Source: Phoronis australis
Taxonomy: Eukaryota > Phoronida > Phoronidae
Assembly (NCBI GenBank): GCA_002633005.1
Contig: NMRA01000078.1
Coordinates: 233,425 to 297,424, forward strand
Direction of reading: 5' to 3'
DNA: 64,000 nucleotides
Shown here: positions 24,198 through 37,745 of the stretch, one piece after another
Layout of the letters: each line of letters begins with the position of its first letter
Position numbering within the stretch: the stretch's first letter is position 1
The notes under the pieces: model-generated
What the model saw: the letters and a program-made list of their open reading frames with translations, nothing else
The model's database searches: none
Told to the model about the DNA's origin: nothing
Translations under genes and position numbers: made by a program

Positions 24198-24415
24198 TTA
24201 GACCACTTGTCGTTACGAGATTGGTCTCAGATTGTCCCTCTGGATTTGGGATGAACTGACAGTTTACTATTGCTTTACAATCCAATTTGTCACGGCGTCT
24301 CACTTTATTAGACAATCTTGATATCGAGGAATTCTTTGCAAAAATCAAAAATCACGTTTCATCTGAGTAGGAACAAGTTGAGACCAATTTCATAACGGAA
24401 AGTGGGCTAAAACAA
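24198..24415. mobile_element. MITE with about 36-bp inverted termini
   Basis: The left end agaccacttgtcgttacgag is followed by attggtctcag. The reverse complement of the right end reads agcccactttccgttatgaa followed by attggtctcaa. Related ends occur at about 2690-2820, 12775-12965, 38830-39310 and 50553-50770. No coding capacity. Confidence 0.8.
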
Positions 24416-26229
24416 AAGTTGGTTTCTTCGACGGAATGCTACCTTATTACCGCTTCAGAAGTCTACTTTTTGCTGTTAGCAAGGCCCTCAAAATGCGGAA
24501 GTGAAGCGCAGTTCATTAAAAACACTGCCTATGGTTGCACTATTTTGGTGAAGGTTATAGTCACAAAATCTCATTTAATCTTATTTTAGAAGATTGTTTC
24601 CGACAAGATACCGCTGTTTTTAGATTGTCTTGGCCCCTTGTTACTGACAATGCTTGGCGCCTCTAACGATGGTTGGTTGTTCAAGTTAGCGTTCATAATT
24701 GTAAATTGGACAAATTTTTCAGAACAGTTGGAGTTAGGGCGAAATTTTGGAAAGTGTTTTACCTAATAAATAAACGTTTTGACGTTCACTTGTTGTTTCC
24801 GTCTATTTAAATTAGGAGTTGAGCCCTCAAAACTTAAACAAATCATTGTTGATTTATATCATAGAGATGAAAGTTCGTTGCGAAATACTTTTTCATATGA
24901 AATGCGGGGTGTCAACAACCAGAATGTTGTGAATCTATCAAAATGAAGTTACCTGATGTTCAAGAGTCGGGTGGTGCTAACTTGAAAGACTACTCCGAAC
25001 CGACAACTTCCTATCAGAAGCTGGGAAATCGAAAGATACCGGGGTTACTCCCATAGAAGGTGTGCACGGAACTGACGTGACGTCGATGGATAACTTTGTT
25101 ACACCCAGTCTCTGCGAAAGGGTGACTCATCGGGTTCGCTTTTGGATTTAGCAGCGCTACAAAGGGGATCCTATACAGCAGACATTTAATGAAGGGCTAA
25201 GCGTTAACTAATCATATTTTAGGAGTTTTTGTTGGAATAAACGATGCATTTTTTGTCCGACACAATAGCAGCTCATCTTGCTTTGTTTCAGGATTTAATG
25301 AAAACAACTACCCCCCCCCTTCAACAAGATTAGGTTTTTGGAATTAGCCCTAAAAGGTAAAATATTTCTGGAAATCTAAAACTCCACGAAAGGACGACTA
25401 AGTCACTGAGATGCTTACAAATGGGTTCCCCTTTTCGAACCCGCTCTCTAAACGGATGGGTAACCTTATTTTCCAGTTCCCCGGTAAAACTGTATTAAAA
25501 ATTGCAGAATTTGTTGCATGGAATTACAAATTAGGTGTTACCACGAGTTGCTTTTACCCCATTGCAAAAATACGTTTACTTTTACCAAGAACGAACAACT
25601 GAAATAACGGCAACGTCCACGAATACTTCTGCAATCCAAAAGTCCACGGCGTGATGTAAGATCCATTTCATGTTTGTGTTTGGTCGAAACTCCTCTATGA
25701 CTGTTTCCTCGAGCAACTTGGCCTATTTCCGGGCCTGTTTGCCTTCATTTCGACTTTTATTGTATCCGCTAAATGTACCGGAAGGTTGTACCAATATTAA
25801 CTCAGTGTTTTTATTAAAACTTTCTGTTCTACTACATTAACTCCAACATAATAACTTTTTGTTTATTTTTCGTCCTTCAATTTCGATCATTTCCTTTGAT
25901 GTTACACACACCAATCGGACAATTCCTACGAAAATCTAACGGGGCTCCGAATGGTAAAATCCGTACGTAGAAAATCACGCTATCTCTTTATTACAAAAAC
26001 GTTCACGCAAACACGGAGTAACTTATGATCAAAACAAGACAAATGTGTTTTATACTAGGCAATGAAACCTTGTCGGTTTTACAAGTGAAGAACTGTTGTG
26101 ACAAATCGCGTGATAACAGATTTTGGCGCTGTGTTTATGTACCCGTCTTAGCCCCTTTCTGGTTACCGTATCGTTTGCTGGTTCGGTAAACGATAGCGTT
26201 CATGGATAAGACGGTGTGTACTAAGCACG

Positions 26230-29200
26230 ATGAACAGACATGATATCTGGATAGTACTCTTCATAATTCAATCTCTCTTCCTTCACCAAGTCGCATCAAC
26301 GTGGTGGTAAGTCTCGAAGTTTAGTTTTTCAGTAAATGGACAGAAAATATCGATGCCTTTATTTCATAAATTACTTATGTTAGGTAATTTGTGTATTTTC
26401 GTATAATTCGAAAAAAACAACAACCCGGTTCTGAGCTGCGTTCATTGTGTTATGAATGGCAAAAACATTACCATTTTAGGAGAAAGTAAATTTTAGAGCC
26501 CCAAGAGCGTTGAAGAAATGCAATAATTCTGAAAAATGACATAAATAACTAAAATGTGCATTAAACATATAGTGAATGAACTTCTTTTTTGTGGCTTGAA
26601 ATGATTTTAAAAACTGCCAGAACGTTAATGCTAATTTCAGGATTGATCCCATTACAAGGAAAATTGAAATTGGTCAGAGAATATGTGAAATTGTCCACCA
26701 GTTTTGCGCTGGCGGTAACTGGGTACCGTCTGCGCATTGACAAATTCAATTATATCATAGCACGTTTGAGGCGAGAAGCCCAGACCACAAGCGAGAGAAA
26801 GGGAAAGCGCTCTTCGGATGATCTATTGTTTTGAGGCAACACAGTATGACCAAATGGAATATCGCTGGGAGGGACCACAGGAAAGTGCCTGGGGGCTGGT
26901 ACACCGCCGTCTCGTACGTCAACCACTCGCGTACTCATGTCTCGTGAAGAACTGCGCCGAAATGGTTCGGTACTGTAGTATTTGCACTAGTGACCTCAAC
27001 CGTGAAATTACAGGGAAAACATTTTTACAATGCTATACGAAGATGATAAATTTCTTTCTTTTCATTCATTTAGCGGTCTTAATCAGTGTGATTTTATGAC
27101 ACAAAAGGCCACGATATTGCAGTCATTTTACGAGGACTTGTGAAAGTTTACTTGGTCTTATCTATCCGACACGCGAACACTTTACCTCACAAGGTTCCGT
27201 TGGAGCAAGCAAAGCTAACATGAGATGAAACAGTGAACTCGGACACATTCAACTGTATATTTACATTTGACTTCGATAAACATTTTAACAAAAACTTCCC
27301 AAACCAAACTACAAAACAGACATGTACACACAACGATCTTCATTTGAAAATTTTACTTAACGTTAATTCGAAAGAAAACAGCCGCTCGACACGGACTCCG
27401 AAGATACGCCCATATCTCGGAACAAAACAGGTCGGAGTCGAAATTTACTCAGGCAAGACTAAAGATGGTATCACTCCACGCGCTAGTGGGCGAGAGTAAT
27501 GAAAAATAAACAAGTTGGATTTCTTTAGTATTTAGAACATGAGTTAGCACTCGTTATATTAGTTTGATGTAACAATATGTTCGGAAAACGTAGAGGTCTA
27601 ATTGAGCCATAGTGATCGGTTCTCTAGTAGTGACTGTTTTTAAATAAATTGGTGTAATTTAACTTGTAAGACAAAACTATGAAAACATGCAGCCGGAGGC
27701 GATCTCTGACCTAACGCCGCATGAGACAGGCGGTTCTTTAGGTTTGATATTTGTACCCAGGCGTCTTTGAAGCGGATATGTGGGGAAAATAGTGAAATAT
27801 GTCGGCCAGTGATATTTGCTAAGTTACGTCTACATTCATAGCGCCAAAATTAATTATGTCAAAACCAAGTCCAATTATACACTGTATTTATTTTGAGAGG
27901 TTTGTGTAGATTGGTTAGATGTTACGCAAATTAATGGTCTTGGCGAGCTGTAAATTTAATGACTTGCGGACGCATGGTATCTGACGCATGTTCCACTCAC
28001 GGGTGAACGCGCCATCACCGGTAAGTAAACAACACTGCTATTATTGCGTCACACTCCCGAACTGATGGGAGCAGGGTATCAAAACAGAAAGACCATGACT
28101 TGTATTGTGAACTGTTTTGACTTACGGTTTACAAGGTGTATTGAAAATGCTGTTAATTATTCATCAAAGGCGAACAGCCTAATACGGCCATTGTGTGATC
28201 TAAGCTTTAGTAACAGCTTTGAAATGTTCCGACTAAAAGGCTGTTGCCACACAAATACAACGATCCAGAGCTCAAAATGTTTGCACTGCGTTCGACGAAA
28301 CACTCTGAGCGTAGACATTTGACTTAAAAAGACGCGCAGTATCAGCTTTCGCACAAAAATATTTTCAATATTTGATATTTTACCGGCAATATTTTCCACA
28401 AACTGAAAATTGCTTTGGCAGAATGCTTTGCAAGGTTGCATACAACCAGTTCTAAATGTCATAGATCGCGCGCAGCATTTACGGCGTAAAAATGACTCGG
28501 GCCCACTGCAAATGTGTTTATTCAATGGTGAACTTTTTGTCAGAAGAAATAATTCACGGTCTGCACAATTGTAGACCTACTTGGAATTAACAAACGTTAC
28601 TTTTGGCGCGTTAAACCGTATCAATCTTCATTCTTATCTTAGTTTGAAATTGCACATTTTGGGGCTTTGAATGCACGCACTCTCCCGCTTTCAACATAAA
28701 GCAGAGTCGTTCTATCTGGTCGCGCGATCGTGTCCCAAGTCGCGGCTACTCCACTGGACGGCGGCGTTTCGCCGAAGTCAATTATGAAAGTGGTAACTCA
28801 GTGAAATGAACTAATGATTAGTCCACACGTATCCACGTTAAAAATCTTTACTGTACACTTAGCCATACAAACACTCGTGGTGGGAGATGTACACAGTTTA
28901 CGACAACAACCAGTTGGGGTCACTGCCGTCGGGCCATTCTGCACGAAAAATAACAGCCGCACAGCGTGACGTTGTGCAGACAAGTAGACAACCGCAAGCA
29001 GACGCCCACTGCACCAATAGTCGTCTTCATATAGCTGCTACGCCTGTTTGTTTTGATAGTTATCTGCTACATACAAAGAGCCGTGTTTTGGTCGAGTTTT
29101 GCTCTTAAATAAAATAAAAAAATGCCACGGCATAGCATTAACGTGACTTCTGGAATTTCAGGCTTGTGACATCGTTGACTAAAATTTTATAGAGGCTTGC

Positions 29201-32200
29201 CATTGATTCGCGGCCACTCGTTGTTTACAGACCGCGTGCCCGGGGCCTGCACGAAATATGTAAATGAAATTCTAATCTTTTGGGAACTTCAGTAGCCCTT
29301 ATAACCAGATACACAACAACAAAAAATGTATACCGTTAAATCTGGTCTATGGAAGACTAATTCTAGTAGGAACCAGTGACGTCATTTCTTGAACTTGATT
29401 TACGGGCGTATGCGTAGTCGCAGTTGACATTCTGTACTCGGGTAACTGGCTTATCGACGGTTCATGTTGTGAGATGAGCATCAAATTTAGAACCACGGAA
29501 GGGCCACTGCCACAGAGCACTGGGAATCCATTATTCAGAAACGGGTATCTGGGACCATTATTTCTTAATGAAGGAATATAGCCCTTTTCAACGTCTCGAT
29601 GGAAATTTCAACATAAATTCGCTAAGAAGCTTATCGTTCATGTTGACGTATACGTCTGTTCTCCATGTTGTAGGTTTTTAAGTCAGCTACAGATTCATGC
29701 AGTAGGCACGCGAATAATTTGTGACAGCATTCCCGGACTGGTTGGAAAACAGAAGAGACTATGTCGCTCACACCCAGATGTGATGTTATCGTTACAAGAG
29801 GGCGCTCGGGTAGGCGTGCGCGAATGCCAGCATCAATTTGGCAGCCAACGCTGGAACTGCAGTACTTTAGACAGAGATACCAGCGTGTTCGGAAAGGTGC
29901 TACAAAGAGGTAACAAAGGATGATAAAAGTAACCAAAAACAGTAACACCATTTAACGACATTTGCCTGTAGGGCCACATAGTGTGAATAAGTGACGGTTA
30001 CGACGGTGTAGATGTTCTGAGAAAGACCAAAGTGGCATAATTCAGTACATTCCCATCAAATAAAAATGCATATGTTTCCAATACATTAGTTTTTGCTTTA
30101 ACACGTAAAAATCAATGGAGAACTGTTTAATAAGCCATCTGTTACATTTTACAATTGGCTCCAATAAAGACGCCCCCTCTTACTGTATTTAAAGATTTTC
30201 AATTTACTTAGAAACTCGCATGCTAGACGAGAGTACTGCTCTTTCAACGGTACATAAAGCTTTTCCAAAATAAACAAGATTTGATAAAGATTTTTGTATT
30301 TTGTTCTTTATTCTTGTGGTGCTACAGCCAAATGAATACTCTTACATGCTGAGTACAGAAAAATTTATTTAGGAAAAATACATGCAAGGCTGCAATTTAT
30401 AAAACGTTGCTATTTTAGTGAACTGAATCTTTCGATTTCTGAACCTTATTTATATTTGGTAAACACAAAAGAAGGTAATCGTGGCAACAATATGCAGACT
30501 TAAATCACGCCTCTCATTGTCTCCACAACATAATTGCCACTTACTCTTCACAGGAAGTCGAGAGGCGGCGTTCGTGTACGGAATATCATCCAGCGGAGTA
30601 GTGCACGCCATCACGCGGGCGTGTAGCCAAGGAGACTTGTTGAACTGCGCGTGCGACCCAACAAAGAAAGGAAAGAGTAGGGACGGAGGCTTCGCGTGGG
30701 GCGGATGCAGTGATAACGTTAGATACGGATGTGAATTTTCCAGACAATTCGTCGACGCACGTGAGAAAAGGGTTCGCGACGCACGCGCTTTGATGAACCT
30801 GCATAACAATAGAGCGGGCCGAAAGGTAAGTTAAGTTGATGTAATACCCTTAGACAATGGGACGAAATGTGCAAAACATTAAATCCACCTGGAGCGTTCA
30901 GCAACGCGAACGCAGAGTTCGAGTACCCTGTTTAAGAATCTCAATATAAAAAACAAGGGTGAAAATTTAAAAAAATCTAACAGCTTTCAAATGCTGCAAA
31001 AGCGAAACCTCTCATACTGAGCACTGCTTCGCCAGATTTGAAAGATAAAGTACCGTGTACATTCAATCAGATGAAATCCTATGGTGGAAGGACGGACGAA
31101 TACTTCACGTATAAGGCAATTATTGTTTTTGAATCAAAGACCTTAGACTAAGGACTTTTAGATTTATTGTTTAACGGCTCACCTTATTCAAAGGATACTA
31201 AACCCGAATTATGACTATAAACAGATATTGACGCCTACTTAACACTTCAATGTTTAAAACTATCATTACAAGTATGATTCAACTTCGACAACACTTCACA
31301 ATATCAGCAAAATCGGTAAGCGTGGACGTGTTGGGCGAAGCAGCACATTTTTATCCACCGAGTTCATTTTGCGACACAGAGAGGAACGAGGTTTAGCTGA
31401 ATAATGCTTTCATTTTGTCGAAGAAGTACAGAATACACAACAGCAAGTGACGTGAGCAATTTTGGGTAAATTCACCAAAATAGGGTTTCATATCCTTTTA
31501 ACGAAACACGGCCTGACGATTTAACAAAGGGTATCACAATACAAGAGTAGTTCAGAAGTGTTCTAGCCAACGAACCATTCATAAATTTGTTTAGCTTCGG
31601 GACACAGCAAAACCGAGACGGGACTAAAATAACATATGCCACTGATACACAAATATTCTTGTGTGCAGGGAGATTGCGCTTCGAGCCACAAAATAAAATT
31701 ACCCGTCAAAACTTATTCGTTCTCGTTTGACGTTCTTTGATGATCTAAATGTGGTGACAGGAGAGATGGGTATCTATTGGTTAGTTGGCACCCCGCACGA
31801 GATGTTATTTTAGAAGTGGTTACTTGAATTTACTAATCTGTCTGCAGGATTGTGCAGTGAAAATTTACAATACCACAAGAATTCAAAAACAAACAAACGA
31901 AGGCATCGAATAATAACTATATTATGAAACTGTCTAAATAATAGCATCGACAGACAATTGACGTAAAGAGCTTGAGAATCCTAAATGAAGACGCGGTGCA
32001 AACGTGCCATGACGTCACTATCTAAATCACTTTTTTACAATCCCGGCAAATTTTCGTCGTTACCAGGAAACGAAAGATCGATGTTGTTCTTAAGGAGAGT
32101 AAAGTTCAGAATTTAGTAATAAAACCTCCAGAAGACACGTATGATTGCGTAAATTGAAAACTTTTGAATTATTCAATTTTTAAATTACACAATTTCAAAC

Positions 32201-35200
32201 GTCTTAAGGTTCCGGCTATTGATGTCACACCAACGACGTATTATTTTGCGCGTCCATATGATAATAAATGTCACCTTAGTTTCCAAAAATTCAAGTTCAT
32301 CTCGAAAATTTTCGACACCTGATTGTCGCTGGTGTTTTTTTCAGCGTGCTCTTTGTCAGATTGAAATTGTTGAAAATAAAATGCCAAGACTCGTTTAACT
32401 AGAATTTATCGCACGTGCTTCTTCTAAGAATATTGAAACGCATGAAGATGGCCAGAGAATGATCAAGAGAAACGTCGACTCAATGTAAATAGGCTAGAGG
32501 TTGGTGTAAATAAAGAAATAAATTTTAGATGAATGATGTTACTACATCACAACCTCAAAGCGGTTTAAGGCGAAGTGCAAGTTATTTCCCACATCACTGA
32601 ACTGTATTGCTTTATGGCGCAAGAACAATCTTCAAGAAGGCGAAACAACTTAACCAAGTGAAAACGCGTTAAGACAATCTTATAGCAATGAGTAGTCTAA
32701 TAAAATTGCTTTGACATCAACAATGGCCGTAGATGGTTGACTTGTGTTATGCGTAAAATCACACAACGGGCCATGGGCGCATAAAAGGGAATGCTCCCTG
32801 GCAGACCATACTAACAAGCCACTCAGCACGTCATTTACCGATAACGAGAACGTTTTTCCTTCGAAAATTGTGATTTGGTTCCCTTTTTGTGAGACCCTAA
32901 ATCCGTCAGACTGGGCACAGGTATGACGTGTTTGACATCCGAAAACTTGGTCCCCAAACTTCATTTAAAAAAATTATCTAATGTTTCTCTGGCCACTAGG
33001 TGACGCGTCTGTGAATAAACCTGAGGCTGATGGAAGTCTCACATCCATGAATGCAAAGTCAACAAAATAATGTCGACGGTGTGATAGACGCCAGTCTTTC
33101 AGTGGCTCAATGACCAATCAAGCCAATCTGTCCTTTGTGTAGTCTGGCGTGATTAATACGACGTGACAGCCAGACAACTGGTGCTCCCTCTTTGGGTCAA
33201 ATAGGAATAGAGATGTTTTCAGAGCCAGATTGGCCGAAAAGCTTTCTTGATTCCTATGAGATGTATGTCGCAAGGTGAAGCGTCGACAAGGTTTTATACT
33301 ATACATTTTCGATTTTCTTAATCAATTAATGCCCAGGGCAATAGGTCTTTATTAGGACTAAGAGTGCTGTTATGGCAGTTGGATCCCAGATGCACGCATG
33401 CGCACCTGTGGCCGAAGTAATCAGGCCAAGTGGACAACATCACTACGTAGTACGTCGATAACACATGACTGCTTCAAAATTCTAACTTACTTTATTCAGT
33501 TGACTTTCATGAAATAGAGCAATCGCGTTCAACGAAAACATGGACCTGAGGAGAGGGAGTTCTCAGAGGGCATATTTGAAGAAATGTGCCGCTGAAGGAA
33601 AAAATTAGGATATCCAATCCACCCATTTAGGTTGTCGGCAAGATAAACCCCTTTAGAGCGTAACCACAACGGGACCCATTTGTAGGGAACTTCAGCGGAA
33701 ATCCACCCTTTCGTTTTCTCACATAACGTTAACCTTTTGGAGGGGCTTAAAACCGTACAAAATGCTGAGCGGCTTAGCGTCATTATTTGTTTACTACGCA
33801 TAGCTTTGTTACTTATTTCCGGTTCTTGTTGGGTAAAAATACAGATGTATTTTCTTGTAATCGCCCTTCACTTTTGGCGTAAAGATTGAACGATTCTTTA
33901 AAGAGACACAATCGGTTTTACCGGAAGTCGAAAAGCGCATTAGGGGACTATTTGAAAGAATTTCTTAACCTTATTAACTTTTATCAGAGCTATAAAACAA
34001 TAAAATCTATTGTGTTTCTGTAATTTTATTCTATAAATCACCTACAGAAAGGGTGACAGACAACATAAAAATGAAATCGAGGCGGCGGCCTCATCGCCTG
34101 TTTCGTTGCTATTCACCACGAAAGTGTCCGACGCGGTTGATGTGTAGTGAAATAAAGCAAGGGCTAATTTCCTGTGTGTACGTGAGAAAAACGGTAGCCG
34201 AAACATTTGCAAACGAAATCGCGGTAGACTGCCGTGCGAGACGAGGCGAACATTGCCATTAATACCAAGCTTCCTCAGGTAGACAGCCGGGTGGGTTTGC
34301 ATTCCTCTTCCGTCTTCCAGAAATAGTTTGACATTCAAGCGTACTTTTGACCGATTTTACACGTATACCTAAAATTGTTTTTTGAAAAGCTTATAATGGT
34401 TCCTGTCATTGACTATCAATCGATTGAAATTCCTCGCTGAGTCTCAAAAAAAACAAGCGATCTTCAGTTGGCGGCATAATTTTACAAAACTCGCTTTCCT
34501 AAATGGCCAAATCCACCTTGAAAACCCGATAATTATGCACTATTTTTGGGAGTAACTATTATCAGAGTACTGTATTGTTGGACATCATGGCTGAACTCTT
34601 AAAGGTGCATGCAGGGCAAATTGAGCTTGTTGAACTAAGGCAATACCTGAAGGTCACGTGATTCAACATTCGGGGAAATCGCGGGTTATTGGTTTCATAG
34701 ATTTTTGCATAAATAAAAGTAGCATCAATGAAAATAAGAGCAAACTATATTCACGCAAGGAAATCGAAGTATTTATTTTCGATGAAAAAGCCCTGAATAA
34801 TTGCCGAAGTGTTGTCTGAAATATTTCGAGTAATTCTATTCAATTTTTGCACACTTCATTCACGATACATCTTCGCGAATATGCAACGGCTTCAAATGTG
34901 CGCACCACCACTCTGTAAACAGAATACAGCCAGACTTGTACGCACACTGAGATGTCAAAGCTGAAATTCGACTGGCGATGGCCATCTCAGCTATAAGCCT
35001 CTCCGCCAAGCTCCATCAAAATCTGGCAGCAGGTTTGACAATGATCAACTACGAATATCTGGTCAAAATTGTCATAGCTAATAAGATGCGCTACAGTAGC
35101 CGAATTCGCCAGAAAATTATCTGGGTGCCCGTGCGTACCAATCATATACTTGAATTGATTTTGTTTTCAAATCCTATCAGGCAATCGATAGGAAGGAAAA

Positions 35201-37053
35201 ATCTCGGAAGAATCCATTAAGAGGTGTTTGTAATAAACTCCATCAAAAACATATATTGCAAGCACATAAAAGCGTACCTCAACAAAATAAAAAATTCTCC
35301 CACTCATGTGTTGCAAAAATGAACCACGATTTTTGATTTTCCAACATTAAACGTAAATCCCTTTTTAGGCGAGGCACCCGTTCTTTAAAGGATACCAAAC
35401 CTGGTTTTGACCTATTAACAGATATTAAAAACGACTTCCCCCTCCAATTCTCTGAAACGAAGTAATGACAACCCTGGACAACCCTCAAAAGTTTCAAGGA
35501 AAATTTGAAAACTCCTTTCGAAGTCTGTTAAACCGGCAACCGTGACCTACGCTTTTAGCGAATCATGAAGGCAACTGTGGGGAAAGCAACCCCTCCAAGA
35601 ACCACAATATCCAATAGGTGGCATAGGGATCAGTATGACTTTTTATCGATTCCTGCTTTCATCTTTCAAGATTGACGCCAATAATGCATTAGCAGATGAC
35701 AGAACGAAGACTGGTTGAAATTGTCAAAATTGGACTTAGTATCCCTTTAAGAATCTGATAATGAAAGCCACCCAACTGAACAGCTCGCTATTATGATCTT
35801 TTTAGGCAGTTCAAAAACACATGAAGTTGGAATGCAAGTGCCACGGAGTCAGCGGATCATGCGCACTGCGTACTTGTTGGTCAGCCATGCAAGATTTCCG
35901 AAAAGTGGGAAATTACTTACGGAAGCGATACAACGGCGCCATTCAAGTGATGATGGACCAAGGTGGACAGGGGTTAATTGTGGCTAATAGACACTATAAA
36001 AAGTTTACAAAACACGATTTGGTGTATTTCGAACAATCACCGGATTACTGTGTACAAGATCCCGACACAGGTGAGAAACGCAGTTGAATGTTAAGGTATT
36101 TCACTGAGAAATTCACGCGAAGTTTCTTCCGGTTTAGGGGTGCAACAACGCCGTTGTCGCAAAATAAAGCAGCCAATGAAAGAGATGTGCTTAGTCCAGT
36201 GGTGAAGTGGTAAAATTAAAGGTAAGTAGGCGCCCAAAGCCCATCGTATCACCTTGAGCACTGAACGTAACTTACGATGCCAAATGCCAAAAGGTGGTTG
36301 GCTGCGCCTACGTGCTTGTAAGCCCCACTACAGCACTGATTCTGTCGTCAATCAAAGGCGGCACTGTGCTCCACGGGTGGGTTCGAAACAAAGACGCTGG
36401 AGTTGTGACTTGTAAAGATGTAATTTAACATTGTAATCCAGTTCCAAAAGAAGGGTGTCAGACAATCAGACACAAGATAAACGATCATCACACGTGCAAC
36501 ATACCATGCTTATGATTTGCAATTCGTACAAACATAAATCATCCACTATGGAGCATCGAATCATCCGCACGAACCTCTTGTAATCGATATATTGTTTACA
36601 AGAGAATGTGAGTCGCACGTATCACGAACGACGTCAGGTATAGTGCGTGTGGATGATTCAATGGTCGTTAGTGTAGTTGACTAGTACCCTTGTTTAGAGA
36701 ACTGCACGGCGAAAGCATCTAATGTCATCATTCCTTTTGAACATTGCTTGGGTGTAATTTATCAACATACACAACTTAAGTTTATTACCGATTCCCATCA
36801 AACTGCTCTTGACTGACAGCTTCTCACATTTGCAGGGTCGTTGGGAACTACAGGACGCACGTGCAACAAGACGTCTATGGGAACAGACGGATGTGACATC
36901 ATGTGTTGTGGGCGGGGCTACGACACGAAAACGGTAAAGCGAACGACAAAGTGTGAATGCAAATTCCATTGGTGTTGCTTCGTAAAATGCCGCGAGTGTA
37001 CGGAGTGGGTGGACATACACACGTGTAAAGGCCATCAGGCGGGCAATATCTGA
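26230..37053 (+). CDS. wnt2: Wnt2 secreted signalling protein, complete
   Basis: Five exons: 26230-26306, 29674-29909, 30554-30825, 35806-36070, 36836-37053 (stop TGA). The phases agree, and the product is 355 residues, close to the 360 of vertebrate WNT2. Exon 1 encodes a signal peptide ending Ser-Thr-Trp, and the junction codon completes a second Trp as in other Wnt2 proteins. Wnt signatures are [26 protein letters not shown], the acylation hairpin [10 protein letters not shown] (residues 205-214, lipid-accepting Ser present), MCCGRGYDT and [15 protein letters not shown] with FGKVLQR favours Wnt2 over other classes. All 24 conserved cysteines are there; Cys164 (YGCEF) is additional. N-glycosylation sequons occur at Asn-Cys-Ser and Asn-Lys-Thr. 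The protein is a secreted, lipid-modified Frizzled/LRP ligand. Confidence 0.97.
31180..31508. mobile_element. MITE-like element in Wnt2 intron 3
   Basis: Left end tcaaaggatactaaacccga; right end agggtttcatatccttttaa, its inverted counterpart. It is the same family as the copies in the MOXD1-like introns. Confidence 0.72.
33890..34130 (+). repeat. Dispersed repeat, partial copy of the 23640-24070 family
   Basis: It shares gtcgaaaagcgcattagggg, the ttatcagagctataaaacaa block and tgaaatcgaggc with the other copies. It lies in Wnt2 intron 3. Confidence 0.6.
35393..35755. mobile_element. MITE-like element in Wnt2 intron 3, second copy
   Basis: Left end tttaaaggataccaaacctg; right end ggacttagtatccctttaa. 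The interior matches the reverse complement of 18505-18855 (gcagatgacagaacgaaga, ttgaaattgtcaa). It stops about 50 nt before the acceptor of Wnt2 exon 4. Confidence 0.75.
36215..36345 (+). repeat. Dispersed repeat shared with 53955-54108
   Basis: The two copies share accttgagcactgaa, acttacgatgc and caaaaggtggttggctgc, then cccactacagcactg, in the same orientation. This copy is in Wnt2 intron 4. It is noncoding and has no recognised family. Confidence 0.75.
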
Positions 37054-37348
37054 TCCTTGGGTAAAAATGCGCACAACGCCGATCACATTCAGAAAGGTTG
37101 GACATACCGAAATTTATTCTGGACACTATCGGTGCGTGTAAGGCAACACACGGTGCATTGCGACAGCATTGCGAGGGCGTGCTCCGCGAATTGTTGAACA
37201 GTTGCCGCTTATACCATCACAATCGATAAGTTGATTCCAATCGGATCAATGGTAAGCGTCCAATGGCAATAGTGTGGAACGCATCAATACGTAACTCTCC
37301 GTTTAGACTTTTTGTAAAAAAGTCGTAAATTTACGACATTTTAGTGCC

Positions 37349-37745
37349 CGGTTGCCGCATGAAACAGTCTCAAATAGGGACTCTACTAAGTTCCTTTAAT
37401 CTTTGACAGAGATGTAGTCTGGTTCTGTATCTTCATTATGAGCTGCTCTTTGACTAGTGACATTTTCTAATAATATAACTAGAAAATATTAAGCTCTTAG
37501 TTCAATGTAAATATATTGGAACTTAGACCTTAAATTAGGAGGGTTGCATGAAAAGATCCCTACTTACTTTCAATAATATCAGGAATTAAAAGTAATTCTC
37601 CATTTGTATGAAAGCCACAAATTGACTTACTAATAAAACTGCATATAAGAAAGGGCAATCAGTGTTTTCACTAGTCCATAAATACGCAGTAGGTTTAGGG
37701 AACTTAGTTGAGTCCATATTTGGTGACTGTTTCATGCAATCGGTT
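37349..37745. mobile_element. About 400-bp foldback/MITE element, copy 1
   Basis: The left end cggttgccgcatgaaacagt runs on to tcaaatagggactctactaa. The reverse complement of the right end is gtaaccgattgcatgaaaca followed by gtcaccaaatatggactcaa. The inverted repeats are about 50 nt. A second copy is at 39975-40373. Confidence 0.82.

Larger units (their letters stand above)
23310..26229. other. Gap between MOXD1-like and Wnt2
   Basis: It holds the dispersed repeat at 23640-24070 and the inverted-repeat element at 24198-24415, plus a possible repeat fragment at 25300-25600. An AATAAA at about 23829 lies far from the MOXD1-like stop and may belong to the repeat. I see no gene. Confidence 0.55.

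Noticed and set aside
26818-27099. Open frame between Wnt2 exons 1 and 2 as an extra Wnt exon
   Set aside because: It has no Wnt motif, and exon 1 joins exon 2 (29674) in exact phase, completing the Trp codon.
30450-30809. Long minus-strand open frame
   Set aside because: It is the antisense shadow of Wnt2 exon 3.
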